Below, one piece after another: positions 1-7,049 of a DNA stretch of 64,000 nucleotides (the first letter of the stretch is position 1; each line of letters opens with the position of its first letter). Position numbers and translations under genes: made by a program. The notes beneath the pieces are model-generated. The model saw nothing but the letters and a program-made list of their open reading frames with translations, made no database searches and was not told the DNA's origin. The stretch is from JAOUEA01 sp035249905 (GTDB taxonomy: Bacteria > Actinomycetota > UBA4738 > HRBIN12), in NCBI GenBank assembly GCA_035249905.1, contig DATFFT010000004.1, positions 11,890 through 75,889 of the forward strand, in the 5' to 3' direction.

Positions 1-160
1 TCGCCATCGCCCCGATCTGGCGGAAGAACTCGGCGAATCGCTGTTCGTGCCCCGCGTCGTCGTCGCCCTCCGGCACCTGGAAGAGCCACTCGAGCGAATT
101 GCGTTCGTCGGCGATGTACCCGTCGATGCTGGTGGCCGTGTAGTACTGCGTGATGCCCAT
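1..160 (-). CDS. DHFR/RibD-C-fold protein, partial at left edge
   Basis: Only the first 53 codons are present; the gene runs leftward out of the window. It opens with MGITQYYTATSIDGYIAD, the first strand and loop of the RibD C-terminal or dihydrofolate-reductase-like fold. These small stand-alone proteins are expected to bind NAD(P)H, but their substrates are mostly unknown. The start lies 3 nt past the stop of the MerR-like gene, without a clear Shine-Dalgarno, so it is probably the third gene of a leftward unit driven by the promoter at 586-612. A complete member of the same fold lies at 2410-2967. Fold assignment is good; function is inference only. Confidence 0.75.
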   Translation of the reverse strand, partial: MGITQYYTATSIDGYIADERNSLEWLFQVPEGDDDAGHEQRFAEFFRQIGAMA

Positions 161-163
161 GGC

Positions 164-358
164 TCAGGATAGGCTGGCCGCGAGTCTCGCCACCTCCCTG
201 CGCTCTTCGGCGTATCGCTCGGCCAGCCGCTCCTGATGGAGCTCGAGGTGCCTGCGAACGATCTCCGGATCGTCGGCGGTGAGCACCGCCCGGATCTCGT
301 CGAACGGCATCCGCTGAAGGCGCAGGGTCGTGGCGACCCGCAACGCCGACACCGTCAT
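164..358 (-). CDS. MerR-like effector-half protein lacking the DNA-binding head
   Basis: A 64-residue protein starting MTVSALRVATTLRLQ. It matches the second half of a MerR regulator: the helix with the phrase LQRMPFDEIRAVL (residues 14-26), then a long charged dimerisation helix (about 31-60). A normal MerR has about 35 residues of winged helix-turn-helix before this, which are absent; the upstream DNA encodes another protein. Its ATG overlaps the stop of the membrane-protein gene (ATGA), so translation is probably coupled. It may be a dimerisation-only antagonist, a ligand sensor, or the relic of a former MerR gene. The MerR relation is seen in the sequence; the role is open. Confidence 0.6.
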   Translation of the reverse strand: MTVSALRVATTLRLQRMPFDEIRAVLTADDPEIVRRHLELHQERLAERYAEERREVARLAASLS

Positions 359-555
359 CCCGAGCGCTCCTTCGGTGTGAGCATCAACCCCAGTCCCGCC
401 GCGAACATGGGGATGCCGAGCGGGATCCCGATGATCGTGAAGATCAGCAGCCCTCCCGTCATGAACAGGACGGAACCGAACACGATCCCGCTCAGGCTGG
501 GCAGCTCCGGCCCGACCCATCCCTTCGTCGTCTCGTCATCCGATCGGTCCGACAT
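355..555 (-). CDS. Small two-helix membrane protein
   Basis: A 66-residue protein with a polar N-terminus (residues 1-20) and two close hydrophobic stretches (about 21-43 and 45-60) separated by Gly-Ile-Pro, ending in a basic tail. It should be a membrane hairpin. The start follows a strong ribosome site (AGGAGG, 6 nt upstream). It is the first gene after the ECF41-type promoter at 586-612 and overlaps the MerR-like gene by 4 nt. I do not recognise a named family. A role in envelope sensing would fit ECF control, but nothing in the sequence proves it. Confidence 0.7.
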   Translation of the reverse strand: MSDRSDDETTKGWVGPELPSLSGIVFGSVLFMTGGLLIFTIIGIPLGIPMFAAGLGLMLTPKERSG

Positions 556-585
556 CAGCTCCTCCTTCCGTGCTCCTGCAGACGA

Positions 586-612
586 GACGAAGACGCCCGA
601 GTGCCTGTGACA
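586..612 (-). promoter_or_regulatory. ECF41-type promoter for leftward operon
   Basis: Read on the minus strand, TGTCACA (612-606), exactly 16 bases, then CGTC (589-586). This equals the target motif published for ECF41 sigma factors (TGTCACA ... CGTC). It lies about 30 nt upstream of the small membrane-protein start at 555, and the ECF41 gene is the divergent neighbour. Target assignment is inferred from motif and position. Confidence 0.8.
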
Positions 613-662
613 CCCTCGACAGGGTGATCGTGGTGCGAGCCGCCGTGTCACCACCCGAGCGG

Positions 663-689
663 TGTCACGTAGGGCGCGCCTGTCTCGTC
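663..689 (+). promoter_or_regulatory. ECF41-type autoregulatory promoter
   Basis: TGTCACG (663-669), 16 bases, CGTC (686-689): one mismatch from the ECF41 motif and the same spacing as the divergent copy. It lies directly before the sigma gene, so the sigma factor probably activates itself. Transcription would begin near 696, which would leave most of the AGGAGG at 691-696 out of the message and favours the GTG start at 724. Confidence 0.7.
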
Positions 690-723
690 CAGGAGGAAGA
701 TGAGACCCGACGAAGGAGCCGTC

Positions 724-1602
724 GTGGACGAGACCTACACGGAACTGAGACCGCTGATGTTCTCGATCGCGTACCGCATGCTCGGCAGCGCGTCGGAGGC
801 CGAGGACATCGTGCAGGAAGCGTTCCTCCGCTTCCATCGGGAGACGCAACAGGGCACCGAGGTCGAGGAGCCCAAGGCGTTCCTGTCGACGGTCACGACG
901 AGGCTCAGCATCGACCATCTGCGCTCGGCCCGTGTTCGCCGGGAACGGTACGTCGGCACATGGCTCCCAGAACCGCTCGTGACCGAGACCGAGCCCGACG
1001 CCGCGCGTCACGCCGAGACCGCGGACTCGCTGTCGATGGGCTTCCTCGTGCTGCTGGAGAACCTCACGCCGGTCGAGCGAGCCGTCTTCCTGCTGCACGA
1101 GGTCTTCGGCTACGACTACGGCGAGATCGCGGAGGTCGTCGGCAAGAGCGAAGCCAACTGCCGCCAGATCGCGGTGCGGGCGCGCAGGCACGTCCAGGAC
1201 GGCAAGCCTCGGTTCGAGGCCTCCCGCGAGCGACGGGAGGCACTCGCGCAGCGGTTCTTCGAGGCGGCCGGCGCCGGCGACCAGGAAGGTCTGCTCGGTC
1301 TGCTCGCCGCCGACGTGGTGGCCTACGCCGACGGCGGAGGCAAGGGCCTGGCGTTCCCGAAGCCGGTGCACGGGCGGGACAAGGTCGCGAGGCTGCTCAT
1401 GGGGGCGGCCGCGGGGGGTGTGCGCGCCGGCGTCGTGGGCATGCGGTCGGTCGAGATCAACGGCCAGCCCGGGGCGCTGTACGTCGACGCCGGCGGGAAG
1501 CCGATCGCCGCCGTCACGCTGGACATCGTCGACGACCAGGTACAGACCCTGCACGCGGTGAGCAACCCGGAGAAGCTCCGCCACATCAGCCCGGCACCGT
1601 AG
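724..1602 (+). CDS. sigJ: ECF41-family RNA polymerase sigma factor (SigJ type)
   Basis: Group 4 sigma factor with sigma2 (about residues 1-75, including FSIAYRMLGS), sigma4 (about 110-155) and a C-terminal SnoaL-like domain. Three ECF41 hallmarks are present: WLPEP in the linker (80-84), DGGGK (203-207) and NPEKL (281-285) in the tail. In this family the fused tail replaces an anti-sigma factor and modulates activity. I chose GTG 724 because GAAGGAG (712-718) sits 5 nt before it and the promoter at 663-689 would start the RNA near 696; ATG 700 is the alternative. Divergent from the operon at 555. The usual ECF41 partner, a carboxymuconolactone-decarboxylase-like gene, is not adjacent. Confidence 0.9.
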   Translation: MDETYTELRPLMFSIAYRMLGSASEAEDIVQEAFLRFHRETQQGTEVEEPKAFLSTVTTRLSIDHLRSARVRRERYVGTWLPEPLVTETEPDAARHAETADSLSMGFLVLLENLTPVERAVFLLHEVFGYDYGEIAEVVGKSEANCRQIAVRARRHVQDGKPRFEASRERREALAQRFFEAAGAGDQEGLLGLLAADVVAYADGGGKGLAFPKPVHGRDKVARLLMGAAAGGVRAGVVGMRSVEINGQPGALYVDAGGKPIAAVTLDIVDDQVQTLHAVSNPEKLRHISPAP

Positions 1603-1609
1603 GCCACGA

Positions 1610-1628
1610 TGCCGCCGCTCAGGCGGCA
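1610..1628. terminator. Possible bidirectional terminator hairpin
   Basis: TGCCGCC (1610-1616), loop of 5, GGCGGCA (1622-1628), between the convergent sigma and TetR genes and overlapping the TetR stop. No T tract is visible on either side, so this is a GC-stem candidate only. Confidence 0.35.
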
Positions 1629-2281
1629 GGCCCGTACGCGGCCATGAACACGCGGACGCCCTCGTCGGCGAAGGAGTCCAGCTCCGACTGACTGAATCGG
1701 TCGTCCTCTCCACGGAGCGTCGCTTCGTTCAGTGGGACCGACACGGCCATCCAGAGGAATCCGCTCGCCGCGACCGACGCATCGTCGACGCGCAGGAGCC
1801 CGCGTTCGGAGAGCCGCTCGAAACTCGACGCCAACGCCGCGATCGTCCGCCCCGGTCCTCGCTCGTAGTACGCGCGCCCGAGCTCCGGGAACCGCGCCGC
1901 TTCGCCGATCACGAGTCGCCGGAGCTGGAGCAGGCGGGGCTGCATGACGATGGCAACGAGGCGACGAGCCAGCTCACGCAGGTCCCCTTCCAGGTCCTCC
2001 GGCTCTCGGAGCGACACGATCGCCTCGTAGAAGGGTTCCCCGATCTGATCGATCGTGCCGAGCACGATCTCGCTGAACAGCGCCTCCTTGTCCTGGAAGT
2101 ACCTGTACATCGTCTGCTTGGACACACCGGCCAGCCCGGCGATCTCGTCGACGCTCGCGCCCTTGTAGCCCTTCTGCAGGAACACCGTCACCGCAGCTTG
2201 GATGATCGCCCGACGCTTCCGCGCAGATCGGCTCTGGTCGTCAGGCTCGCTCGCTCCGCTGAGTAGTGCCGTCTCGCCCAT
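1619..2281 (-). CDS. TetR/AcrR family transcriptional regulator
   Basis: A 220-residue one-component repressor. The N-terminal helix-turn-helix spans about residues 22-68, with the recognition phrase SKQTMYRYFQDKEALF. The remaining all-helical part should hold the ligand pocket and dimer surface (AcrR-type C-terminal domain). The start is preceded by AGGAGGG. It diverges from the DHFR-like gene at 2410 across a strong inverted repeat (2317-2348), so it probably represses both itself and that gene. Ligand unknown. Confidence 0.92.
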   Translation of the reverse strand: MGETALLSGASEPDDQSRSARKRRAIIQAAVTVFLQKGYKGASVDEIAGLAGVSKQTMYRYFQDKEALFSEIVLGTIDQIGEPFYEAIVSLREPEDLEGDLRELARRLVAIVMQPRLLQLRRLVIGEAARFPELGRAYYERGPGRTIAALASSFERLSERGLLRVDDASVAASGFLWMAVSVPLNEATLRGEDDRFSQSELDSFADEGVRVFMAAYGPAA

Positions 2282-2316
2282 CGTTCCCTCCTGCTCGTTT
2301 CCTCGAAGAGTACGAG

Positions 2317-2348
2317 ACGGTTCCGTACTAGTGATGGTACTGTACCGT
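2317..2348. promoter_or_regulatory. Inverted-repeat operator for the TetR regulator
   Basis: ACGGTTCCGTAC (2317-2328) and GTACTGTACCGT (2337-2348) are reverse complements at 10 of 12 positions, separated by 8 bases. The repeat lies midway between the divergent TetR and DHFR-like genes, where an autoregulatory TetR operator is expected. Confidence 0.7.
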
Positions 2349-2409
2349 CTAGTTCAGTTGTCGGGCAGGGATGCGATCGGCGTATCCCCAACGAGCGAGG
2401 AGGCTCGAG

Positions 2410-2967
2410 ATGAGGAAGATCGTTGCAGGGCTGTACATGTCGCTCGACGGCGTGGTGGAGTCCCCGGAGAAGTGGTCGGGCCCCTACTTCGACGACGAGA
2501 TGGGTCAGGCCGTCGGTGCGCAGATGGCCGGGTCCGACACGCTCCTGCTGGGGCGACGGACCTACGAGGAGTTCGCGGCCTTCTGGCCGGATCGGACCGC
2601 CGAGGACGATCCGTTCGCCGACTACATCAACGGCGTTCCCAAGCTCGTCGCCTCGACGACGCTGAAGGCCGTCGACTGGCAGCCCTCCAGCCTGATCTCC
2701 GGCGACGTGGTTGAGGAGTTGACGAGGCTCAAGAGCCAGGCCGGGAAGAACATCTCCATCACGGGCAGCATCACGCTCGTTCGGTCGTTGCTGCATGCAC
2801 GGTTGCTCGACGAGCTCTCGCTGATGGTCCTTCCGGTGGTCGTGGGCACAGGGAAGCACCTGTTCGAGGACGGCGACCAGCTCGATCTGAAGCTGCTCGA
2901 CTCGCGAGCGTTCGGTTCGGGCGTCGTGTTCATCACCTATGGACCCACGGACGCTTCCGGGCGTTGA
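2410..2967 (+). CDS. DHFR/RibD-C-fold family protein
   Basis: A 185-residue protein starting MRKIVAGLYMSLDGVVESP, the signature opening of the stand-alone RibD C-terminal/DHFR-like family. It continues through a glycine-rich dinucleotide-binding segment (TLLLGRRTYEEF, about 51-62) and ISITGSITLVRSLL (about 116-129). These proteins are probable NADPH-dependent reductases without a proven substrate. ATG 2410 is chosen because GAGGAGG (2397-2403) lies 6 nt upstream; an in-frame ATG at 2371 has no such site. It is divergent from, and probably controlled by, the TetR gene at 1619. Confidence 0.88.
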   Translation: MRKIVAGLYMSLDGVVESPEKWSGPYFDDEMGQAVGAQMAGSDTLLLGRRTYEEFAAFWPDRTAEDDPFADYINGVPKLVASTTLKAVDWQPSSLISGDVVEELTRLKSQAGKNISITGSITLVRSLLHARLLDELSLMVLPVVVGTGKHLFEDGDQLDLKLLDSRAFGSGVVFITYGPTDASGR

Positions 2968-3040
2968 AGGATGGGGAGGCGCCGTTCACCGGAGGGGAAG
3001 GACGACCGCGAGATCGTCGAGGCCCTCGAAAGGTCCCGTG

Positions 3041-3066
3041 ACGGCAGGGCCAGACGCTCCTGCCGT
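3041..3066. terminator. Hairpin between convergent genes
   Basis: ACGGCAGG (3041-3048) and CCTGCCGT (3059-3066) form an 8-bp stem with a 10-base loop between the convergent DHFR-like (stop 2967) and monooxygenase (stop 3114) genes. There is no clear T run. The rest of 2968-3113 shows no convincing gene. Confidence 0.4.
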
Positions 3067-3113
3067 TCCCCGCTTCCCGGTGCCCTCAGCCGCATCGGTC
3101 ACGCACGGCCGTC

Positions 3114-4217
3114 TCACGCCGGGACGCCGACGCGCCGATCCTCGTGGTCCACGCCCTGCATGAGGCGCTGCACGACGTACCGAGCGTCGCGGTTCATGCC
3201 GGGGAGCACCTCCGAGGCGAAGGAGTACTGGAACGGGAGGCCCACGAAGGCGAGGCCGGGTTCGTCGACGGCGACGCCGATCTCGTGACGCACCTCGCCC
3301 CGCTCGTCGAAGATCGGCAGGTGGATCCAGGAGAGGTCCTTCCGGAACCCGGTGCACCACACCACGTTCTGCACGTCGAGGACCCGACCGTCTTCGAGCT
3401 GGGGGCGGCCCTCCACGGCTCCCACCGTCCGGGGCACACGCTCGACCCCGGCCGCCTCGAGCCAGCGAGGCTTCACCCGAACGAGCGGGTCCCCCTTCTT
3501 CTCGCTCGCACGGACCCGGCGTCCGATCGGGGTGCGGATCGTCAGCACGTGCACGCCCACGAATCGCACGAGGTGGAACGCGACGTGGCGCGCGAACCAC
3601 CGGTCGACGTCGAAGGGGATGTGCCCCGTATCGGGCCCCGAGAGCCAGGTCGTCCGCCCGTTCACCAGCTCGATCGCGATGTCGGCGCCCGAGTTCCCGG
3701 CTCCGACGACGAGCACGCCGCCGTCCCGCAGCTGGGATGGGTTGCGGTACTCGCTCGAGTGGAGCTGCCGGATCGAAGGGTCGAGCTCCCGGGAGAACGA
3801 CGGGAAGAGGGGATCGCGATTGCTCCCCGTCGCGACGATCACGCTCGCCGCCTCGAGCTCGTGCTCGCCGGATGTGAGCAGGAACCGGCCATCGCGACGC
3901 TCCAGCCGGTCGACCCGCATGCCGGTGCGAACCGGAAGGTCGAACCGCTCGACGTAGGCTTCGAGGTAGTCGGCCATGTCGTCCTTCGTGGCCTGGTCGG
4001 ACGGAGGGATCGGCAGCCGCATGCCGGGCAACGCCGAATACCGGGCGGTCGTGAACAACCGCAGGGAATCCCATCGGCGTCTCCATGAGTCCCCCACGCG
4101 CGCGCCGCCGTCGAGGATCACGAAGTCCGCACCGCGCTCCCGCAGGTAGTAGCTCGCCGCCAGCCCGGCGTTCCCCCCACCCACCACGATCGTGTCGAAA
4201 CGTTCCCGGCTCTGCAT
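3114..4217 (-). CDS. Flavin-containing monooxygenase / NAD(P)-binding oxidoreductase
   Basis: A 367-residue flavoprotein of the CzcO/TrkA-like monooxygenase group. The FAD Rossmann motif is VVGGGNAGLAA (about 11-21), and a second dinucleotide fold for NADPH is at VVGAGNSGADIA (about 165-180). ATG motif 2 is ATGSNRDP, and a late TGF motif (WCTGFRKD) is present. It would insert one atom of oxygen into a small organic substrate, or reduce one; the substrate is unknown. ATG 4217 has GAGGAGG 7 nt upstream; a start 21 nt further out has none. It appears to be transcribed alone, behind the hairpin at 4302-4329. Confidence 0.85.
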   Translation of the reverse strand: MQSRERFDTIVVGGGNAGLAASYYLRERGADFVILDGGARVGDSWRRRWDSLRLFTTARYSALPGMRLPIPPSDQATKDDMADYLEAYVERFDLPVRTGMRVDRLERRDGRFLLTSGEHELEAASVIVATGSNRDPLFPSFSRELDPSIRQLHSSEYRNPSQLRDGGVLVVGAGNSGADIAIELVNGRTTWLSGPDTGHIPFDVDRWFARHVAFHLVRFVGVHVLTIRTPIGRRVRASEKKGDPLVRVKPRWLEAAGVERVPRTVGAVEGRPQLEDGRVLDVQNVVWCTGFRKDLSWIHLPIFDERGEVRHEIGVAVDEPGLAFVGLPFQYSFASEVLPGMNRDARYVVQRLMQGVDHEDRRVGVPA

Positions 4218-4301
4218 CGCCGCACCTCCTCGTTCCATAGAAGGAAGCTAGGCGGGCAGACGCGGGGTTTCATCGACGGAACACACCAATCACCGTCTCC
4301 G

Positions 4302-4329
4302 CCCTCGTGGTGCATCCGCACCACGAGGG
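4302..4329. terminator. Strong perfect hairpin after the LuxR gene
   Basis: CCCTCGTGGTGC (4302-4313) and GCACCACGAGGG (4318-4329) are perfect reverse complements with a 4-base loop. The hairpin lies 2 nt beyond the LuxR-type gene's stop on the minus strand, so it probably ends that transcript and insulates the monooxygenase gene. No U tract follows. Confidence 0.7.
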
Positions 4330-4331
4330 GG

Positions 4332-5960
4332 TCAGATCAGCCCGTGCTCGAAGACGAAGGCGGTCGCAGCGGCTCGCGAGCTCACGCCGATCTTGGCGTA
4401 GATGTTCTGCAGGTGCCGCCCCACCGTGTGTTCGCTCAGCACCAGCTCGACGGCGATGTCGCGATTCGTCTTCCCCGACGCGACGAGACGCAGGACCTCG
4501 GCTTCCCTCGCCGACAGTCCGGCGGGAAGCGCATCGTCGGGCTGAAGGAGCGCATCGATCGCAGCCACATCGAGCCGGGCGCCCAAGCGCTCGAACGTCT
4601 CCCTCGCGGCGCGCAGCTCGCCATCGCCGCCCTCCTCGTCGCCCGTTGCTCGCATGGCGGTGCCCAACGCCTGTCGTGACCGGGCATGCTCGTACGGGAA
4701 GTGGAGGTCGGCCCACGCGGTGCAGGCGCGCCTGAGCGCGGAGAGGGCCCCCTCCGGATCTCCCTCCGCGAGGGACACGGTGCCGTCCGCGTGGTCGGCC
4801 ACCGCCTCGAGCGCGGGCGTCGCCAGCTCGGCCGTCGCCTCACGCAGCTCCGCGGCGCACGCCTTCGCCTCGTCCGGGACTCCGCTCGCGATCCCGACCT
4901 CGACGCATGCCGCGAGCAGCCGGACCCGTTCCGGCACGGTCAGCGGAGCCTCTCGGGCCGCTCGGAGCGCGGCGGCTGCCTCTCGGATCTCCCCCCTCGC
5001 GAGGGCGAGCATGGCACGACCGGGCTGGGGGTCGGCGCCGTGGGCCCTGGCTCGCTCGAATGCGGCCGCCGACCCCTCGAGGTCGCCTCGTCGGCGGCGG
5101 ATCTCCCCCAGCTCCGACAGGGCGGATCCGATCTCCCCGGCATCGGACCGTTCCATCTCGTCGGCGGCGAGCGACGCCTCGGCCTCGGCCTCAGCCCACG
5201 CTCCTGCGAGGCGCGCAACGTGGGCGCGGTTCACCCTGCAGAGCGAGTGGAACGGGGAATCGGCGGAGAGGGAGTCACACCAGTCGCGTGCCGCCGCCGA
5301 CCACTCGCTCGCGCGCCGAAGATCCGCGATCTCGAGGCACGCACCGATCACGTTGCAGTACACGACCCCGGTGAGGAAGGGGTCCAGCTCCCCGGCGAGC
5401 ACGGAGGTCATCGCCTCGTCGAGCAGCGTCAGGCCCTGCGGGATCCGGCCGGCGGCGATGTGTGCCATGCCTTCGGTGTGGATCGCCATCGCGAGCCCGC
5501 CGCCCTCGTTGAGCCGGCGTGCGAGGGCGGCAGCTCGCTGGGCCAGCTCGATCGAGCCGTCGAGATCGCCGCCGTACCGTCGCACGGTGGCTTCCGTCGT
5601 CCAGAGCATGCCGAGCTCGAAGCATTCGGGTTCCCCGTCGAGGTGTCGATGCGCCTTCGCCAGCCAGCCGCCTCCGACCGACGGGTTGCCCCGGCTGAAG
5701 TGGTCGATCGCGAGTCGCGCCGCGACCGCACCCGCCCGGGCGTCGTCACCGGCCGCCGCGTACCCGGCGTACGCGCGTTGCCTCGCCTGGATCGCCGCGT
5801 GCTCATCGAAGACCCACCAGGCCGCCTCGGCCAGCACCTCCAGGTCGCCGGGCTCGAGCGACGCCGGATCGACGGAGCTCAGCGCCTCGTAGGCCTGGGC
5901 CCACTCCCCGCTCGCGGCGGCGCGTCTGCCCAGCGTCACTGCATCGATCCCTGCGGTCAT
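4332..5960 (-). CDS. LuxR-type regulator with helical repeat (TPR-like) domain
   Basis: A 542-residue regulator. Residues about 1-460 are alanine-rich helical pairs typical of TPR or MalT-like repeats. The last 65 residues are a LuxR/NarL helix-turn-helix (GLSAREAEVLRLVASG, then TNRDIAVELVLSEHTVGRH). There is no AAA/NACHT ATPase domain and no receiver, so it resembles truncated LAL-type activators in which the repeats bind a protein or small ligand. The start follows GGAGGAG closely. It is the last gene of a likely leftward run (hydrolase 7862, lipocalin-like 7017, acetyltransferase 6568), 47 nt behind the acetyltransferase, and ends at a perfect hairpin. Confidence 0.88.
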   Translation of the reverse strand: MTAGIDAVTLGRRAAASGEWAQAYEALSSVDPASLEPGDLEVLAEAAWWVFDEHAAIQARQRAYAGYAAAGDDARAGAVAARLAIDHFSRGNPSVGGGWLAKAHRHLDGEPECFELGMLWTTEATVRRYGGDLDGSIELAQRAAALARRLNEGGGLAMAIHTEGMAHIAAGRIPQGLTLLDEAMTSVLAGELDPFLTGVVYCNVIGACLEIADLRRASEWSAAARDWCDSLSADSPFHSLCRVNRAHVARLAGAWAEAEAEASLAADEMERSDAGEIGSALSELGEIRRRRGDLEGSAAAFERARAHGADPQPGRAMLALARGEIREAAAALRAAREAPLTVPERVRLLAACVEVGIASGVPDEAKACAAELREATAELATPALEAVADHADGTVSLAEGDPEGALSALRRACTAWADLHFPYEHARSRQALGTAMRATGDEEGGDGELRAARETFERLGARLDVAAIDALLQPDDALPAGLSAREAEVLRLVASGKTNRDIAVELVLSEHTVGRHLQNIYAKIGVSSRAAATAFVFEHGLI

Positions 5961-6007
5961 GCGCTCCTCCGGAGGAACCCCGACGATACGTGGGTGGTCG
6001 TTCCATG

Positions 6008-6568
6008 TCAGGCAGTCGTGCTCATCGAGCTCCTCGCCGACCGACTCCGCACGTAGGCGCCCACCGGCTTGCGCATGTACACGAGCGAGAACGATCCCTG
6101 GGACCGGCGATCGAACTCTTCGTACCCGAGCCGCGAGTACAACCCGATGTTTTCGACCATCGCCTCGTGGGTGTAGAGGTAGACGGAATCGAACCCCGCG
6201 CGGTGCGCCTGGGCCTCCGCGAACCGCAGCAGGGCGGTTCCGAGCCCCTTTCCCTGCTCGGTGGGGTGGACCGCGACGTTGTCGATCAGGAACCCCTCCT
6301 CGGTGATGCGGAGCGCGATCACGCCCACGATCGTTCCCGATCGTTCCGCGACCGTGACCCGATCGTCGCGGATGACCTCGTCGTAGTCGTCGATCATCGG
6401 GCGCGGGAGCATGCCGATCCGCTCGGCGTAGGGCCCGTACGCCGCCTCGACCAGCCCGGTGAGGCCACCGGCATCCGATCGGAGCGCCGGCCGGAACCGA
6501 AGGTGTCCCTCCGCGGGAACCGCGGGGGCGTTCACGGCTCCGCGGGCGCGGGGGTCGAGCTGGCGCAT
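6008..6568 (-). CDS. GNAT family N-acetyltransferase
   Basis: A 186-residue acetyl-CoA-dependent acyltransferase. Motif A for CoA pyrophosphate binding is clear: VAVHPTEQGKGLGTALL (Q-x-x-G-x-G), with flanking strands LIDNVAV and VYLYTHEAM. The acceptor is unknown. ATG 6568 is chosen because it lies 2 nt after the stop of the lipocalin-like gene; an upstream ATG would overlap it. The tight spacing suggests co-transcription with the hydrolase and lipocalin-like genes. Confidence 0.85.
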   Translation of the reverse strand: MRQLDPRARGAVNAPAVPAEGHLRFRPALRSDAGGLTGLVEAAYGPYAERIGMLPRPMIDDYDEVIRDDRVTVAERSGTIVGVIALRITEEGFLIDNVAVHPTEQGKGLGTALLRFAEAQAHRAGFDSVYLYTHEAMVENIGLYSRLGYEEFDRRSQGSFSLVYMRKPVGAYVRSRSARSSMSTTA

Positions 6569-6570
6569 CG

Positions 6571-7017
6571 CTACCCGACCTTCGTCATCGTCGAGCCGTA
6601 CCCACCACCGCCCGGGTAGACCCATGCGCCTGCGATGGTGGTGCCTTCCGCGTCGAACCGGCCCTCGAAGTAGGCGGGGGAGCCGCGCTCACCGGCCCAG
6701 ATCGTGAGGACGTCCGCCTCGAGCTCGTACACGTAGTCGAACGTGTTGCCCATGGTGTCGTAGTACCTCGACGTGATGTCGTCGCCCGGCGCCTCACCGA
6801 ACTTCCGTTCCCGTCCGATGTACTCCACGCCGGTGACCCGCTGTCCGTCCTGCTGGAGATCGACGCGCTGGATCAGGAAGTACCCCCCGTTCATCCACTC
6901 GAAGGCGACCTCGCCCTGCGCACCGCCGACGACCCTCCAAGTGCCGACCAGCGGCTGCAGGCTCTGCAGATCGGGATCGGGCACGGACGGATGCTGCTGC
7001 ATATCTCCGGATGCCAT
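6571..7017 (-). CDS. DUF1579-like lipocalin-fold protein
   Basis: A 148-residue protein with the phrases LQPLVGTWRVVG near the N-terminus and alternating strands through GGYFLIQRVDLQQDG, ITSRYYDTMGNTFDYVYE and GTTIAGAWVYPGG. This is the pattern of small beta-barrel, lipocalin-like proteins annotated as DUF1579 or related. They probably bind a small hydrophobic molecule. ATG 7017 has GAGGAGG 7 nt upstream. It lies 32 nt after the alpha/beta-hydrolase gene and 2 nt before the acetyltransferase gene. Fold call moderate, function unknown. Confidence 0.7.
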   Translation of the reverse strand: MASGDMQQHPSVPDPDLQSLQPLVGTWRVVGGAQGEVAFEWMNGGYFLIQRVDLQQDGQRVTGVEYIGRERKFGEAPGDDITSRYYDTMGNTFDYVYELEADVLTIWAGERGSPAYFEGRFDAEGTTIAGAWVYPGGGGYGSTMTKVG

Positions 7018-7049
7018 GTCGGTTCCTCCTCGGTTGCTCTCGCTCGTCC

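Noticed and set aside
164..520. A 118-residue version of the MerR-like protein
   Set aside because: The upstream 54 residues are a shadow of the membrane-protein gene and not helix-turn-helix-like; the ATGA overlap start is preferred.
646..669. A third TGTCAC element (646-652) near the ECF41 promoters
   Set aside because: Sixteen bases further it meets GTAG, not CGTC, so it does not form a complete ECF41 promoter; it may be a chance or ancestral half.
2968..3113. Small Arg-rich open frame on the plus strand between convergent genes
   Set aside because: No domain, no homology I recognise, and it continues as a shadow of the monooxygenase gene.
4302..4329. The perfect hairpin as an attenuator or riboswitch for the monooxygenase gene
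   Set aside because: It lies 2 nt after the LuxR stop and 85 nt before the monooxygenase start, with no competing stem or leader peptide; a terminator is simpler.
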